Positions 24,779-35,758 of a stretch of 64,000 nt of DNA are shown piece by piece (position 1 is the stretch's first letter; each line of letters opens with the position of its first letter). This DNA is from Meloidogyne chitwoodi (Eukaryota; Nematoda; Chromadorea; Rhabditida; Meloidogynidae): assembly GCA_015183035.1 (NCBI GenBank), contig JACZZP010000018.1, positions 1,922,001 through 1,986,000 of the forward strand, in the 5' to 3' direction. Below the pieces are notes generated by a model. It worked only from the letters and a program-made list of their open reading frames with translations. It searched no databases and was not told the origin of the DNA. The position numbers and the translations under genes were made by a program.

Positions 24779-27700
24779 ATGATTTGTTTTTTGTTGATAA
24801 TTCCTTTAGTACTACAAAATATCTTTTTTCGATTTTTAATATTCTTCCCAACATCATTTTGCCAAATTGTCGATGCTGGTCACAATTTTCAACAAATGCC
24901 CACTTCTCAAATCCGAAGGAATGACTTTGCTAAATGGTTACATGAAAGGGACTCCTTATCGCCGAATGGTACAGTTTTTATTTAGTAGTTATTTTGACTG
25001 TTTGGTGTTTTGAAATTTTTATCAATTTTAACACTTCAACATTTTATCTTTAACACAGAGTTTAAGAGAGAAAAGTGTAAAAGTGACTCTGGCTTTCATT
25101 TTTTTAATTTTTTGCTTATCGTAAATACATATCTTTTGCATTTTCTTCGTTTTTAAAGGTTTGAATAATAATCAACAAACTGATCAGCAAAATCATTATC
25201 AGCAAAGACAAATTCCTCCTCAACAAAATTCTTGGCAATTTCCAGTATTTCAACAAAAGCAACAAAATTATAATAGTTATCGACAACCATATCATTTAAA
25301 TAATCAAAAAGGTTTAAGTCGTGTTTCAAACAATAATAATGGAAATGCTGGAAGTAATGAAAAAGGAGAGGCTATAGTAACAGAATTAAAACCGTCATCA
25401 CTTACTCCAGTTATTGGGCATAATTTTGTATGATTTATAATTTGTTAAATAATTTTTTGATTTTATTTATTTCTGTAACTAACAATGAAGTTAATTTCGA
25501 AATTTTTTAAAATTTTAAACTTCAATTTAAGCTAGAAAAGTCTAATCTTCCATTGACTACTACAAATTTGGAGCATTACTTGAATATTTTGAAAAAACAA
25601 AACAATAGAAGAGAAAACAATGACAAACCTAAAGGGTTTAATACTCATTTGGTGGGTTATAAAAATTTCAAGTTTATTTTACAATCTAAAAATTTATTAA
25701 AACTAGATTGATAGTAGAGAAGTATTAATTCCCCCAACATCTCCATTTCTTCAATCTTGGCATCTAAAAAATATAACACAAAATGGTGAAAATGAAGAGG
25801 ATGAATCTTTAGAACCATTTGAACAACAACAATTGTTATTAAATGGACCTTGTTTAACTGCAAATTGTAAAACATGGATAACAATAACAATTCCGAGTGA
25901 ATTAGTTGGTATACCTCCAGGAATTGGAATTTCTTCTAGTATTGGTGGACGGAAAAAGGAAGAAGAAAGTGGAGGTGGAAGTAATAAACAACGACTTGTT
26001 TTACCAGTTTTGATTTGTTATATAAATAATCTAAAATTAATTTAAAATTGATTACAAAAATTTTCAACATGAATATTTTTTACATTTTTAAATGATTTTA
26101 AAATATTTTTAGCCAAAACCTTCAATTGAATCAAAACCTTCAATGCCTCCATTTCCTCCAAAACCAATGCCCCAGTCTGTACCTCATCGTAGTAGAGGTT
26201 CTGCCTCTCCAAAGAATAGACCTAGAGGGCCTACTAGTACAACAGATGCGTCTATTACTATTTCTCTTTCTTCTGCAACAACTAAGGCTTATCCACCGGT
26301 TTGAATACAAATAATTTTTTACTTTAACGGATTTTCTGATTTTTCAACTTTTTCTGTTAACATTTTTATTTTTAGGATTTTGTATTCAGCACTAAATGGA
26401 TTCTCCCTGTTGATGGTCGGCCAAAAAATAATGAAAGCAGCATTGATAATAATAATTCAGGTGTGAACAGTATTTCTTCTTCAACTCAAGTAACATCTTC
26501 TGGTCGTGGAATTGAAAGCTTGTAAGGAGAATAAAATTTAAAGTGTTATTCGGAACAGAAACGGTTTACTTTATTTTATCTGATAGGGTAAATGTCCAGT
26601 TGGCGGTCTACCTATGCGCCTTCTTTTTTCTGCGCCGAAAAAATACTCTAGACTGACTCGATTGATATTGCCCAAGAAAAGTTCGATGTGTAAGAAAAGT
26701 GATAAAAGATTGAAGTTTGCTTAAAACACGTCAAACTTGAATCTATTGGGAGTGTTTTATTACTTCTTCATTTTTGGGCACATGGCCGGTTGGTTTTGGC
26801 AAAAACTTGGATCTAATCATTGAAATTTACTTTCTAATATGTGTTAGGTATTTTATAGTATGGTGTTTTGTTGATCAATGGAAATTAGAGTTAGGAACGG
26901 GATCGGGTCCCGATCCCGTTTCCCGATTTCCCGATCCCTTTTCCCGGTTTTTTTGAGAAACCGGGATGAAAACGGGATCGGGAATACCCGGTTTTCCCGG
27001 TTCGGGTCCCGGCCGGTCATTAAATTTCCAATTCCCGGTCATTTTTCCCGGTTTCCCGGTTTTCCCGGTCGGGACCCGGTGATTTTTGGAACTGGAAAAA
27101 AGCGGGAATTCCCGATTTTCCCGGTCCGGGATCCCTCCCGGTCGTTCCATTCTAAAATTTCCCGATTCCCGATCCCGATTTTTACAAAATTCCTAACTCT
27201 AATGGAAATCATACATTAGAGTAAATTTCAATGATTAGATCCAAGTTTTTGCCAAGTCCAACTGGCCATGGGCCCAAAAATGAAGAAGTAATAAAAAACT
27301 CTTAAAAGAAATTGAAACGTAAAATAAAATTTAACATGCCTTTAAACATCAAAGTTTTCTTGGGGCAATATCAATAAAGGCAGTCTAGAGTATTTTTTCG
27401 GCGCAGGAAAAAGAAGGCGCACAGGTAGACCGCCAACTGGACATTTACCATCTGATAGCTAAATATCTATTATATCTATTATTTTATATTACATTATTAA
27501 TTATTATAGACCTTTCACAATTCGTCCGAAATCACCAAATGCATTACAACCAAAGGAGAGGACATCAGCTAAACGTCCTTCCAGTTCATTATCGCCCAAA
27601 CCTTGGACTCATTCTTCCTCTTCAAATTCTCCAAAATCTCGTCCTCCATCTGAAAAACAAGCACCACGTCCTCCAACTCCAGATACAACAATCGAACAGG

Positions 27701-28274
27701 CGGCTATTTGGGTGATTTTTTTTTTAAATTTCTTTTAAATATTATAAAAATTTTTAATAGGCTAGCACTGAACTTATTGATGCAATTCGTGAGGCATTAG
27801 CAAAATTCCGTGCAACGCTCAACAAACATGACGAGCATCCAAATGATAATCAACACTCTCAATATTTTTCAGCAACAGAAGAGTTTGCTGACCCAGAAGA
27901 GGTAGAACGTGAACTGCATGTACAATTGCAATCTGCTTGGGAAACATTACGAGGTTTATTATAGAGAAATTTTTATTTTCTAAATACTTTATTCTATAAA
28001 ATGAAATCATTTCCTTAGGTTTATCTTTTCGTGTTAAGTAAAGCAGATAAGCCAAATTTAAAATTTTTTAATAGGAACATGGCTAGAACAAGCAGTAGAG
28101 GATTTGGCTCAGCAAACAGATGCATTGGGTAGAGAAAGACGTGCAAGAGAAAGTTCAAGAATAAAAAGAAACTCAACAACATTAGTGGATCATCATCAGC
28201 AAAATAATAAAGAACATATTCAATTTTCATCTTTGGATAGTGGAAATATTCAAAGAAAAGCTATTAGTACATAA
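24779..28274 (+). CDS. Secreted or luminal low-complexity protein, family not recognised
   Basis: Exons 24779-24968, 25159-25427, 25532-25651, 25707-26006, 26113-26298, 26376-26521, 27510-27711, 27761-27953, 28075-28274 join cleanly into 601 residues. The first about 29 residues (MICFLLIIPLVLQ.., ending PTSFC) are strongly hydrophobic and read as a signal peptide. Then come a Gln/Asn-rich stretch (QQTDQQNHYQQRQIPPQQ), a small compact-looking part with CLTANCKTWITITIPSELVG (two cysteines), a long Pro/Ser-rich basic region (PKPSIESKPSMPPFPPKPMP; RPKSPNALQPKER), and an acidic to basic helical C-terminus (ASTELIDAIREALAKFRATL; GTWLEQAVEDLAQQTDAL) ending in RKAIST. I see no catalytic motif. It may be nematode-specific. 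Intron 6 (26522-27509) carries two nested transposons. The start codon is the first one giving a signal peptide in frame. Confidence 0.82.
26587..27449. mobile_element. Non-autonomous inverted-repeat transposon (MULE-like MITE) with 9-bp target duplication
   Basis: The element is flanked by the perfect direct repeat ATCTGATAG at 26578-26586 and 27450-27458. Its ends are GGTAAATGTCCAGTTGGCGG and its reverse complement, and the inverted similarity continues far inward: the left arm to about 26860 matches the right arm back to about 27215 (for example AATCATTGAAATTTAC and GGCGCAGxAAAAAGAAGGCGC-like blocks), with some decay and small indels. It has no transposase frame. A 9-bp duplication with very long inverted repeats fits the Mutator superfamily best; this assignment is an inference. 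It lies in intron 6 of the secreted-protein gene and its centre has been hit by a second element. Confidence 0.85.
26886..27201. mobile_element. hAT-like MITE nested inside the MULE-like element, with CCCGG-rich core
   Basis: Terminal inverted repeats TAGAGTTAGGAA (26886-26897) and TTCCTAACTCTA (27190-27201) are flanked by the 8-bp direct repeat ATGGAAAT (26878-26885 and 27202-27209). An 8-bp duplication and ends fitting YARNG are the hallmarks of hAT elements. The 316-bp element is far more GC-rich than everything around it, filled with overlapping TTTCCCGGT / CCCGATCCCG words on both strands, so it can fold extensively. Open frames on both strands across it are composed of FPV/RFP-like repeats and are not genes. 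Confidence 0.87.
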
Positions 28275-28927
28275 TGACATTCAATAATCATTGCCGGCTA
28301 TTTTTATTTTGATTTTCTTCTTTTTTTTTTGCATGGAATCTATATTCTTTTTTGTTTAGCTCAAAAGCTCATTTCATGCAAAGTTTATATAGCTTAACTT
28401 CAATATTTATTAATGCTTCAATGCCACTGACAATTTTAAATTTGTATTTTATCGTATAAACAATATTAACGTTTTTATATTAAATATCTCAAATTGGAAT
28501 CATTTTTTTTATCTTGAGAAATTTTTACAAATAATCTTGTTTTAAAAATAATTTTAGGTTCAAAATGATAGGCTACTACATTCTGGAATATTCTACAGAC
28601 ATTGAATTGCATGCTTCTTTAATTTATGGCACCTGTAAACTTTTGTTTGATCCGATAATTGAACGTCCAAAGGTAAGGAGTATGTACATTTATCCAAGGA
28701 TTAATCTGGGGTTTTTTGTTACTAGGATGAAAGTAAACTAAATAAAAGCAGTATCCTAATTTTTCAGTACTCTAACAAATTATAATAAATTTCTTTTAAA
28801 CCTTACCTTTTGGTGAAAATAAAGAAATCACTTTAGCAAAAATAAATAATATGTACTTATTTTCCATGAGAAATGTTAATTTTTGGGAAGAATCTTAATA
28901 TCTTTATTTAATTTATTCAGTATTCAT
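28275..28927. other. Convergent intergenic region, no gene seen
   Basis: About 650 bases between the stop of the secreted-protein gene and the stop of the minus-strand collagen. It should hold both 3' untranslated regions. T-rich tracts lie near 28308-28330. A short exon-like piece (MIGYYILEYSTDIELHASLI.. at 28565-28672, preceded by TTTTAG and followed by GTAAGG) has good borders but I cannot attach it to a gene. Confidence 0.4.
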
Positions 28928-30122
28928 TCATCGTCTAGTACCATCCTCAAAAAATACTCCTCCATCAATTGCACAATATTTGGGACAGATCCCTTTTTCT
29001 CCAGGAGTTCCAGCTTGACCGGCAACTCCTTGAGGTCCTGATTGGCCATCAGAGCCTGGCTGTCCATCTGGACCAGGTTCTCCTTTTGGTCCAGGCGGTC
29101 CTGGTGGACCATCAGCTCCTGGAGGTCCAGGTTGACCTGGAGAACCAGGTGATCCTAAAATAATAAATTTGAAGTAAGATTATGCTTACTCTGTACTAGT
29201 ACACCTTTTTATTTATAAAACAAACCTTGATCGCCAATCTCTCCAGGTTCACCAGGTATAAGAGGTTCACTTTGCGCTGGTACTCCAGGTTCGCCAGGTG
29301 GACCCTAAGATAGAAATACATAATTCTAACATTTTTAAACTTTACCTGCGGACCAGATTCTCCAACAGGGCCTGGAGGTCCTCTTGGACCAGGTGATCCT
29401 GGCGGTGCATCAGTTCCAGGACGGCCAGGAGTGCCAGCTTCTCCCGGATCTCCAGGTGAACCAGGCGGTCCTGGCGGACCGGGTGGCCCTTGAGGACATG
29501 GTTTGCATGGAGGAGGTGTTGCAGGCTCGCATGGTGCAATTGGTGGTTTTCCTGATGTTCCAGGCATTCCAGGAGCTCCAGGCTTTCCAGGTCTTCCACT
29601 TTTTCCGGTTGATCCTTGTGGTCCAGGCAATCCGGGAATACAGCAATCTCCACATGTAGGTGCTGGATTAGAATAACCTCCTTCGGGACTTCCAGATTGA
29701 CGTGTTGTTCGATTTTTTGCAATATTTTCTGCAGCAGAAGATCTCATATGCTCAACTTCTACATAAATATCTTTGGCCGAACTCTGAAAATATAATAAAA
29801 CATTATTTCATGTGGTAAAATTCCTTCTCACCCAGAAATTTTTTTAAAATTTTCTTATTGTAATTACTATTGATTAAATCTGAATCAACTAAAAATGTTT
29901 CTCCCTCCAACTTGCCTTGCAAAATCCCAGTTCATGTTGCATTTGTCTCCTTACGTGAGCTACATAATTATAAACCATTGGTAAAGTTACGACAACAGAA
30001 AGGACAGCAACTACAGAGAAGGCAACGGCTGAATAGGCCACAAATTTATAAGCCTTGATTCTTACGTCTTCCTTTTCTGGCACTATTATGGAAGAATTAC
30101 AATAAACTTTTGTAGATGACAT
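28928..30122 (-). CDS. Cuticle collagen, paralog A
   Basis: Short-chain nematode cuticle collagen, 316 residues, secreted by hypodermis to build the extracellular cuticle. Exons: 30122-29916, 29783-29346, 29304-29226, 29154-28928. The N-terminus has a signal-anchor segment ([20 protein letters not shown]) followed by the collagen homology block [23 protein letters not shown] is a candidate subtilisin-type processing site. Cysteine groups CGDCC, PC..PCKPC and CPKYC flank interrupted Gly-X-Y blocks, and the conserved end reads [20 protein letters not shown]. Intron 1 has a GC donor (29915-29914) where paralog B has GT. Compared with B it has one extra intron, inside the Gly-X-Y region after GESGPQ, and a longer N-terminus with two extra cysteine-free segments. 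It points away from paralog B. Confidence 0.96.
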
Positions 30123-32240
30123 TTCCTAAGATTAATTAAGAAATTATTAGGTAAATGATTAAAAGGCAAAAGTAAGAAATCGATTTTTCATGTTGATACT
30201 CATACCGTGTCCTTAACTCAAGACTTACACATGTTACTGAGAGAAAGGATGTTTAATAAGGTAATAAAAAAGTTGGATGGGGTTATTCTTTAAACCTTAC
30301 CTATTTAATTTTCAATAAAAATTGCAGCAAAAATATAAACTGAAAAAATTAAGTGCTGATTTAGCTATTTATACCCTACAAAAAATAAGTTTATTTTTAT
30401 AAAAAGGTTATTATCTCCAAAATTGAGCAAAGAAGAGAAATAATTTTTATTAAAAATTTCAAATCTTTTTAATTTTATCTTTAATTTTTATCGAAAACTG
30501 TGGGTCATTTTTACCAAAATTGAAAAGAGAAAATATTTCTGTTGGTCAATTTCCTTTCTTTATATTATTACGCTGTCGTTAACTTTTTTCTTTCCTTTTT
30601 TAAATTTCTTTCCGTAAACCGCCGCCATTTATAGGCATGACTTCCAAGAATTTACAACCCAATGAGGGTAAAATAACAACGCCGAAAGATCAAACGATAC
30701 GAGTAACAGAAATTTTTTTAAATCTATCTTTAGGATATAGCTACTCCCTTCTGAAATTTTCTACAAAAATAATAACCGGTCAGCGATAAAAAAGAAAATA
30801 ATTAATTAATCTTTTAAATTTTGAAAAAATACATAATTATGTATAAGTTTATCTACAATTATTTGAATTTGCAAAAGAATTTAAAATTCTATTAAAAATG
30901 TCTATTGTGTTTATACATTCCATTTTTATTGGGCCTATTAATTCCAAGTCTATTTAAGTTTATTTTGTTTTTTGACCATATAAAACGCGTGGTCACTCAA
31001 TTTTTTAATTTCCTTCACAATATGTATAAATTTAATTATCCTTTTCCGATAAAACAAAATATAAATATGTAAACATACTTCCTTTACCAATATTTTTTCT
31101 TGTCTGTGTCAATTTGCGTTCATCAGTAATAATATTTATTTACTATTTATTTAAGCCCACCACAAATGCGCAAACGCACATTTTTTGGTAATTCTTAATA
31201 AAAAACGAGATTTCTTCTATATTTACTTCTTTTTCACTCGCATAAATGATCGGCTTTAAAAGAATTTTTTGGAAAACCACAAATATATTTACGAAAATAA
31301 TTGTGGAAGAGGAAAAGATGAGATTGACTGACAAAAAGTTTATTTTTTATAATTTTGGGCCGAGAAAGGAATTTTTGATAAGACAATATGTAATGAGCTG
31401 ATGTTGGCGTTAAGGGTGCGTTGGTTATTTTTTATAAAGAGGCAATGGGGAACTTCTTTTTTGTTGCCCTCGTTGCCTCTATTTCTTTTTTTGTTGCCGT
31501 ACATTTCGAAAGGGAAGGAAGAAGACTTCTTTTTATTTCCATATTTTCTCTCCACTCTTTTCACCCTTAATATACTTTAAACCACCCAAAAACTATTTCT
31601 GATCCGGTTTCTTCCTTTCCTTCCTTCCTCTTCTTACCATTATTAGCTTTTTCCTTCTACAATCCTTCAAAAACCGCTTCCATCGAATTTTTAACTACTA
31701 ATCGCTACCGCTCATCGTCTTTTTTGCCTTTCTTGTTCGTCGCTGGACAAATGAGATAAGCTAGTTTATAAATTTCTTTAAAACAAAAAAGAGCTAAAGC
31801 TGGCCGTCAAACGCCCATCATCACTCTTTTTGCTCGCATAAAGGCAGTACTTAACCCGCTCAATTTACGAACCTATTTAGCAGAGGAACTATGTTTACGC
31901 GCTATTTTAGTTTTATCCATTTTTAATTGAGAGATGAAGCTAGTAAAAATTAATCCATTATTTTAGTTACTCAGTCAATTAGCTGATTGAACTAATTATC
32001 ATAAAAGTTTTACACACTTTAAAACAATTTCCTGTCAAACATCTCGAAACAAACGTCCAAAATCATTGAAAAATAATCAAAAATAAACATAACTATTAGT
32101 TCCTAAATTCAAAAAATGATTAGAATCATAATTATTTTATTACTGTTTTCCATAAAATTCTTTTTTTTTACTGTAAACAAATTTAAATTTTGAAAAAATA
32201 TTTTTATTTTTTAAATATATTAATTTAAAAATTTTGAAGG
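30123..32240. promoter_or_regulatory. Shared upstream region of the two divergent collagens
   Basis: A 2.1-kb non-coding interval between the start codons of the head-to-head collagens; both promoters must lie in or near it. I see no coding segment. A TTATCT (GATA-type) site lies at about 30410; in worms hypodermal collagens are commonly driven by GATA factors, but in sequence this AT-rich such a hexamer is expected by chance. A long pyrimidine tract sits at about 31600-31640 and a purine/pyrimidine-skewed block at 31420-31565. Confidence 0.4.
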
Positions 32241-33436
32241 ATGGTTGAAACTGACAGCAGAATCAAGGCTTATAAATTTGTGGCCTATTCGGCCGTTGCT
32301 TTCTCTGTAGTTGCTGTCCTTTCAGTTGTAATAACTTTACCAATGGTTTATAATTATGTAGCTCACGTAAGGAGACAAATGCAACATGAACTGGGATTTT
32401 GCAAGGTAAGTCTGAGGAAATTGTTTATTTAGAATAGATATCTATTTGTTACAATCTAAAATTAATTTGAAAACTAATAGGGCTCAGCAAAAGATATTTA
32501 CGTTGAAGTAGCACATTTGAAGTCTACAGAAATTGGAAGTGCAAAAAATCGAACTGCACGTCAAGCTGGTGGTTATGGTCCAGTTGTAAACCCAACACCT
32601 ACATGTGGAGATTGCTGTCTTCCTGGACAACCTGGACCTCAAGGTCCACCGGGAAAAAGTGGAAAACCAGGAAGACCAGGAGCTCCTGGAACACCAGGAT
32701 CTCCTGGAAAACCACCTGTTTCTCCATGTGAACCTGCAACACCTCCTCCATGCAAACCATGTCCTCAAGGGCCACCTGGTCCGCCAGGACCGCCAGGACC
32801 TCCTGGAGAACCTGGAGAGGCTGGCACTCCTGGCCGTCCTGGAACTGATGCACCAAATGGCGAACCTGGTCCAAAGGGACCGCCTGGACCACCTGGAGAG
32901 CAAGGACCTCAAGGTCCTCCTGGCGAACCTGGAACTCCTGCCACACCAGAAGCACCTGTGCCAGGAGAACCTGGAGAAACTGGAGACATTGGTAAATTTT
33001 TAATTTGAATTATCAACTGAAAAATTTTTCAAAAAAGCTTGGTTTAGTAAATTATTTATGTATTTAGATAGGCCGAAAAGTTTATAATATATTTGAAAGT
33101 TTTGTTTCTAAACAAAATTTGTGTTTTACGTTTATACTAAATTTGAGGTCACTTTTTTACTTTTTGAAATATTAGTCTTTTAAATCTAGACTTTACTCTA
33201 TATTTTTAGGAGCACCTGGTCCACCAGGACCGCCAGGACCACCTGGAGCCGATGGACCTTTGGGACCACCTGGACCAAAAGGAGAGCAAGGACCAGAAGG
33301 AGCGCCAGGATCAGATGGGACTCCTGGCCCTCCTGGGCCAATTGGTCAAGCTGGAACTCCTGGAGAGAAAGGAATCTGTCCTAAATATTGTGCAATCGAT
33401 GGAGGTGTTTTCTTCGAAGACGGAACACGACGTTAA
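32241..33436 (+). CDS. Cuticle collagen, paralog B
   Basis: Paralog of the collagen on the opposite strand; 300 residues from exons 32241-32405, 32481-32991 and 33210-33436. Same order of parts: signal anchor ([20 protein letters not shown]), [19 protein letters not shown] block, [15 protein letters not shown], the RTAR processing site, cysteine groups CGDCC, CKPC, CPKYC, Gly-X-Y blocks, and [20 protein letters not shown] at the end. Intron 1 is at exactly the same codon as in paralog A but uses a normal GT donor. The first exon and the C-terminal block are nearly identical between the two at protein level, whereas the linker after the anchor ([17 protein letters not shown]) and the Gly-X-Y composition differ. 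Its C-terminus is complete. Confidence 0.96.
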
Positions 33437-34559
33437 GAAGTTTATTTTTATATTATTTCGTTACTCTAGTAGTATTATATGATGTAGTTAAGTTTAAATT
33501 TTTTTGAATGGATGGGCATATTTATTTAAACTAAAAATATTGATCAAATAAACTGTTGAAAAGCAGTTAATTATTAAACTAATGTACAATAAGTTCGAAT
33601 AATTAAAAAATGTTCATCCTTCAAAAGTTAAGATATTTAAATCAACTTTGTGTCGAGTTTTACTTTGTTCTTTATTCTTTCTTTTATTTTGCCATCAAAA
33701 ATACAAAAAATTAGCAATATATATTTCTTTACGAATAAAATGTTCATATATTTAATAATAATCGTCTTCTGCACGAGATTCAAATTATTTTTACTTCATT
33801 TTAATATAAGTTTTTAATAAAAAAAGTTAAAAAATAAAGATCCAAAACCGGAAATAAATACCCCTTACAATGATAAAAACTAAGACAGAAAATGGAGATT
33901 AATACCTAAGGGCACTCAAAATAAATAAATGTCACAAAATATAAGCGAATATATTCATCAATTAAAATAATCTATTTTCTTGTGTTTTTCTTTGAGATTT
34001 CTTTGGTTGTGTGTGGGTTTTGTGCTTTATTAAAAAAATCCTGTTTTTTATGGTGATATATAAAATAAAAATGTATGATTAATTTAAAATAATATGCATC
34101 TCATTTAAGTCCACTCAAGTACATATAGAATCATTATCTATTTTAATATTTGTCCACAGACTAAATTATTGAAATGCATTTTAGTTTTTATTGAGGCTAA
34201 AAGTTTTGACGTGCTCCAATTCATCTTGAGTTTTTCCATCAGTTTGACCAATTTTTCAAAGGTGGCAATCATTTTAATATAGAACTAAAAAATATTTTAG
34301 AATCTAATCTGTAAGAAGATTTAATAAATTTGATTAGATTTTAAAAGTAGAACCATCACGACCGATTAGTCGCGGGCTAATTTTGTGAAAATATTTCAAT
34401 TTTCCTTTTTATCTATAATTTTCATGTTAGAAAACTATTTCGCGATTATTGGACTTTAGCTTTCTTTTACCATTTTCTCTTCTGACCGTTTTGAAATTTA
34501 TAGATAATGTCAATTTTTCCCGTTGATTTTTTAGGGAGCCCGACTTTTCGTCATTAGAC
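33437..34559. other. Intergenic, collagen 3' region to satellite border
   Basis: About 1.1 kb, AT-rich, no supported gene. The minus-strand open frame at 34427-34714 partly overlaps the degenerate satellite border and has no recognisable composition. Confidence 0.45.
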
Positions 34560-34931
34560 TTTCCGTCAAAGGACCATGGAGGGCTTGGGCTTTGATTGGT
34601 AGTTGAAGGGGAAATTGGGGGGAATGAAGCTTTGTAACTTTTATTCTTATGGTATTTCGTCAAATTTTTTTGTTTTATTATGATTCTCATTCTATATTCT
34701 TCATTCTTAAACAAAAATTATTAACTTTTAACAGAACAGTCAAAAGTTTTAAAATTTTGAAAAAAATTTGTACTTTAAATTTGAAAAAATCAAATTTTTC
34801 TAACTTTTTATTTCTATGGTACTTCGTCAAATTTTTTTGTTTTATGATGATTCTCATTCTATATAGATGATGTAGGTACCAAAATTATTAACTTTTAACA
34901 AGAAAGTCAAAAGTTGCAAGTTGCTGAACAT
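34560..34931. repeat. Degenerate border of the 1348-bp satellite
   Basis: Two imperfect copies of the right part of the satellite's non-monomer block precede the array. One (about 34560-34745) shares GGAGGGCTTGGGCTTTGATTG-like and ATTATGATTCTCATTCTATA strings with unit positions near 35925-36090; the other (about 34800-34931) shares GGTACTTCGTCAAATTTTTT and GTTGCAAGTTGCTGAA. The two copies are 167 bases apart (the GGTATTTCGTC/GGTACTTCGTC word at 34651 and 34818), close to the monomer length. Divergence is visible here and abruptly ends at the array. Confidence 0.8.
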
Positions 34932-35179
34932 AGAAATTTTTTTGGGGGAGAACTACTATTTTGAATTTTTGTAAAAAAATTTCTGTAGGTAAGTTTCGGA
35001 TGAGTCATATCTCATTCGAAAGAGGATGAAGAGCTGAATGGAACAAGCTATGGAAATCAATCAACTTACAGACAGAACTCGAGAAACAGGTTCATGAACA
35101 TAGAAATATTTTTTGGTGAAAAAATTTTTTAAATTGAAAAATTTTTTTATTCCAATGTTAAATTATACTGAATTTGGTA

Positions 35180-35214
35180 TCATTCGAAAGAGCTTGAAAA
35201 GCTGTATCGAATGA
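35180..35214. repeat. Dyad (hairpin) element in satellite monomer M2, repeated in other monomers
   Basis: Outer arms TCATTCGA (35180-35187) and TCGAATGA (35207-35214) and inner arms AGCTT (35191-35195) and AAGCT (35199-35203) share the exact same centre at 35197, giving a near-continuous stem with a GAA loop. The same 35-bp layout occurs in M3 at 35345-35379 (one inner-arm mismatch) and, with one arm altered, in M5 and M4; M1 and M7 keep the left arm only. With 1348-bp periodicity there are dozens of copies in the window. Confidence 0.85.
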
Positions 35215-35758
35215 GTTATTTATTTAAAATTCTAACGAGTAGAATTCGAGAACCAGGTCCATGAACATTTGAATTTTTTGGGGAGAATAAATTTTTTAAA
35301 TTGAAAAATTTTTTTATCCCTCTATAAGATTATTCTAAATTTGGTATCATTCGAAAGAGCTTAAAGAGCTGTATCGAATGAGCTATGAAAATCAAAAATC
35401 GTATTAGTTTTTGAGAACCAAGTCCATGAACATTGGAATTTTTTGGGGGAAGGAATATTTAAAACTTCGATAAAAAAATTTCCTCCGAATCATATTCGCT
35501 GTAATTTGTATCATTTGTAGAGCTCGAAAAACTGAATCGAATGAGCTATGATAGACCACCTAAATAAGAAGGCTTTGAGAGATATGATTTTTTGAAGAAA
35601 AATTTGGGGGAGGAATATTTTTGAACTTTTATAAAAAAAATTCCATCGTTGGAAATTTGCTGAATTTAGTATCATTTGAAAGAGCTTAAAGAGCTGAATC
35701 GAATGAGCTATAAAATTCAAAAATCCATCGACTAGTTTTTGAGAAAAAATTTTTTGAA

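Noticed and set aside
26875..27219. Open frames of 113 and 91 residues on both strands near 27 kb
   Set aside because: They are translations of the CCCGG-word repeats of the hAT-like MITE; both strands are equally open and the residues are FPxRD-type low complexity.
29342..33003. Long open frames in other phases and strands over the collagen exons
   Set aside because: Shadows of the Gly-X-Y codon pattern; the correct frame shows collagen landmarks and cysteines.
35180..35196. A full CENP-B box in the satellite
   Set aside because: Only the TTCG N4 A half matches; the CGGG half is absent, so only a half-site similarity is reported.
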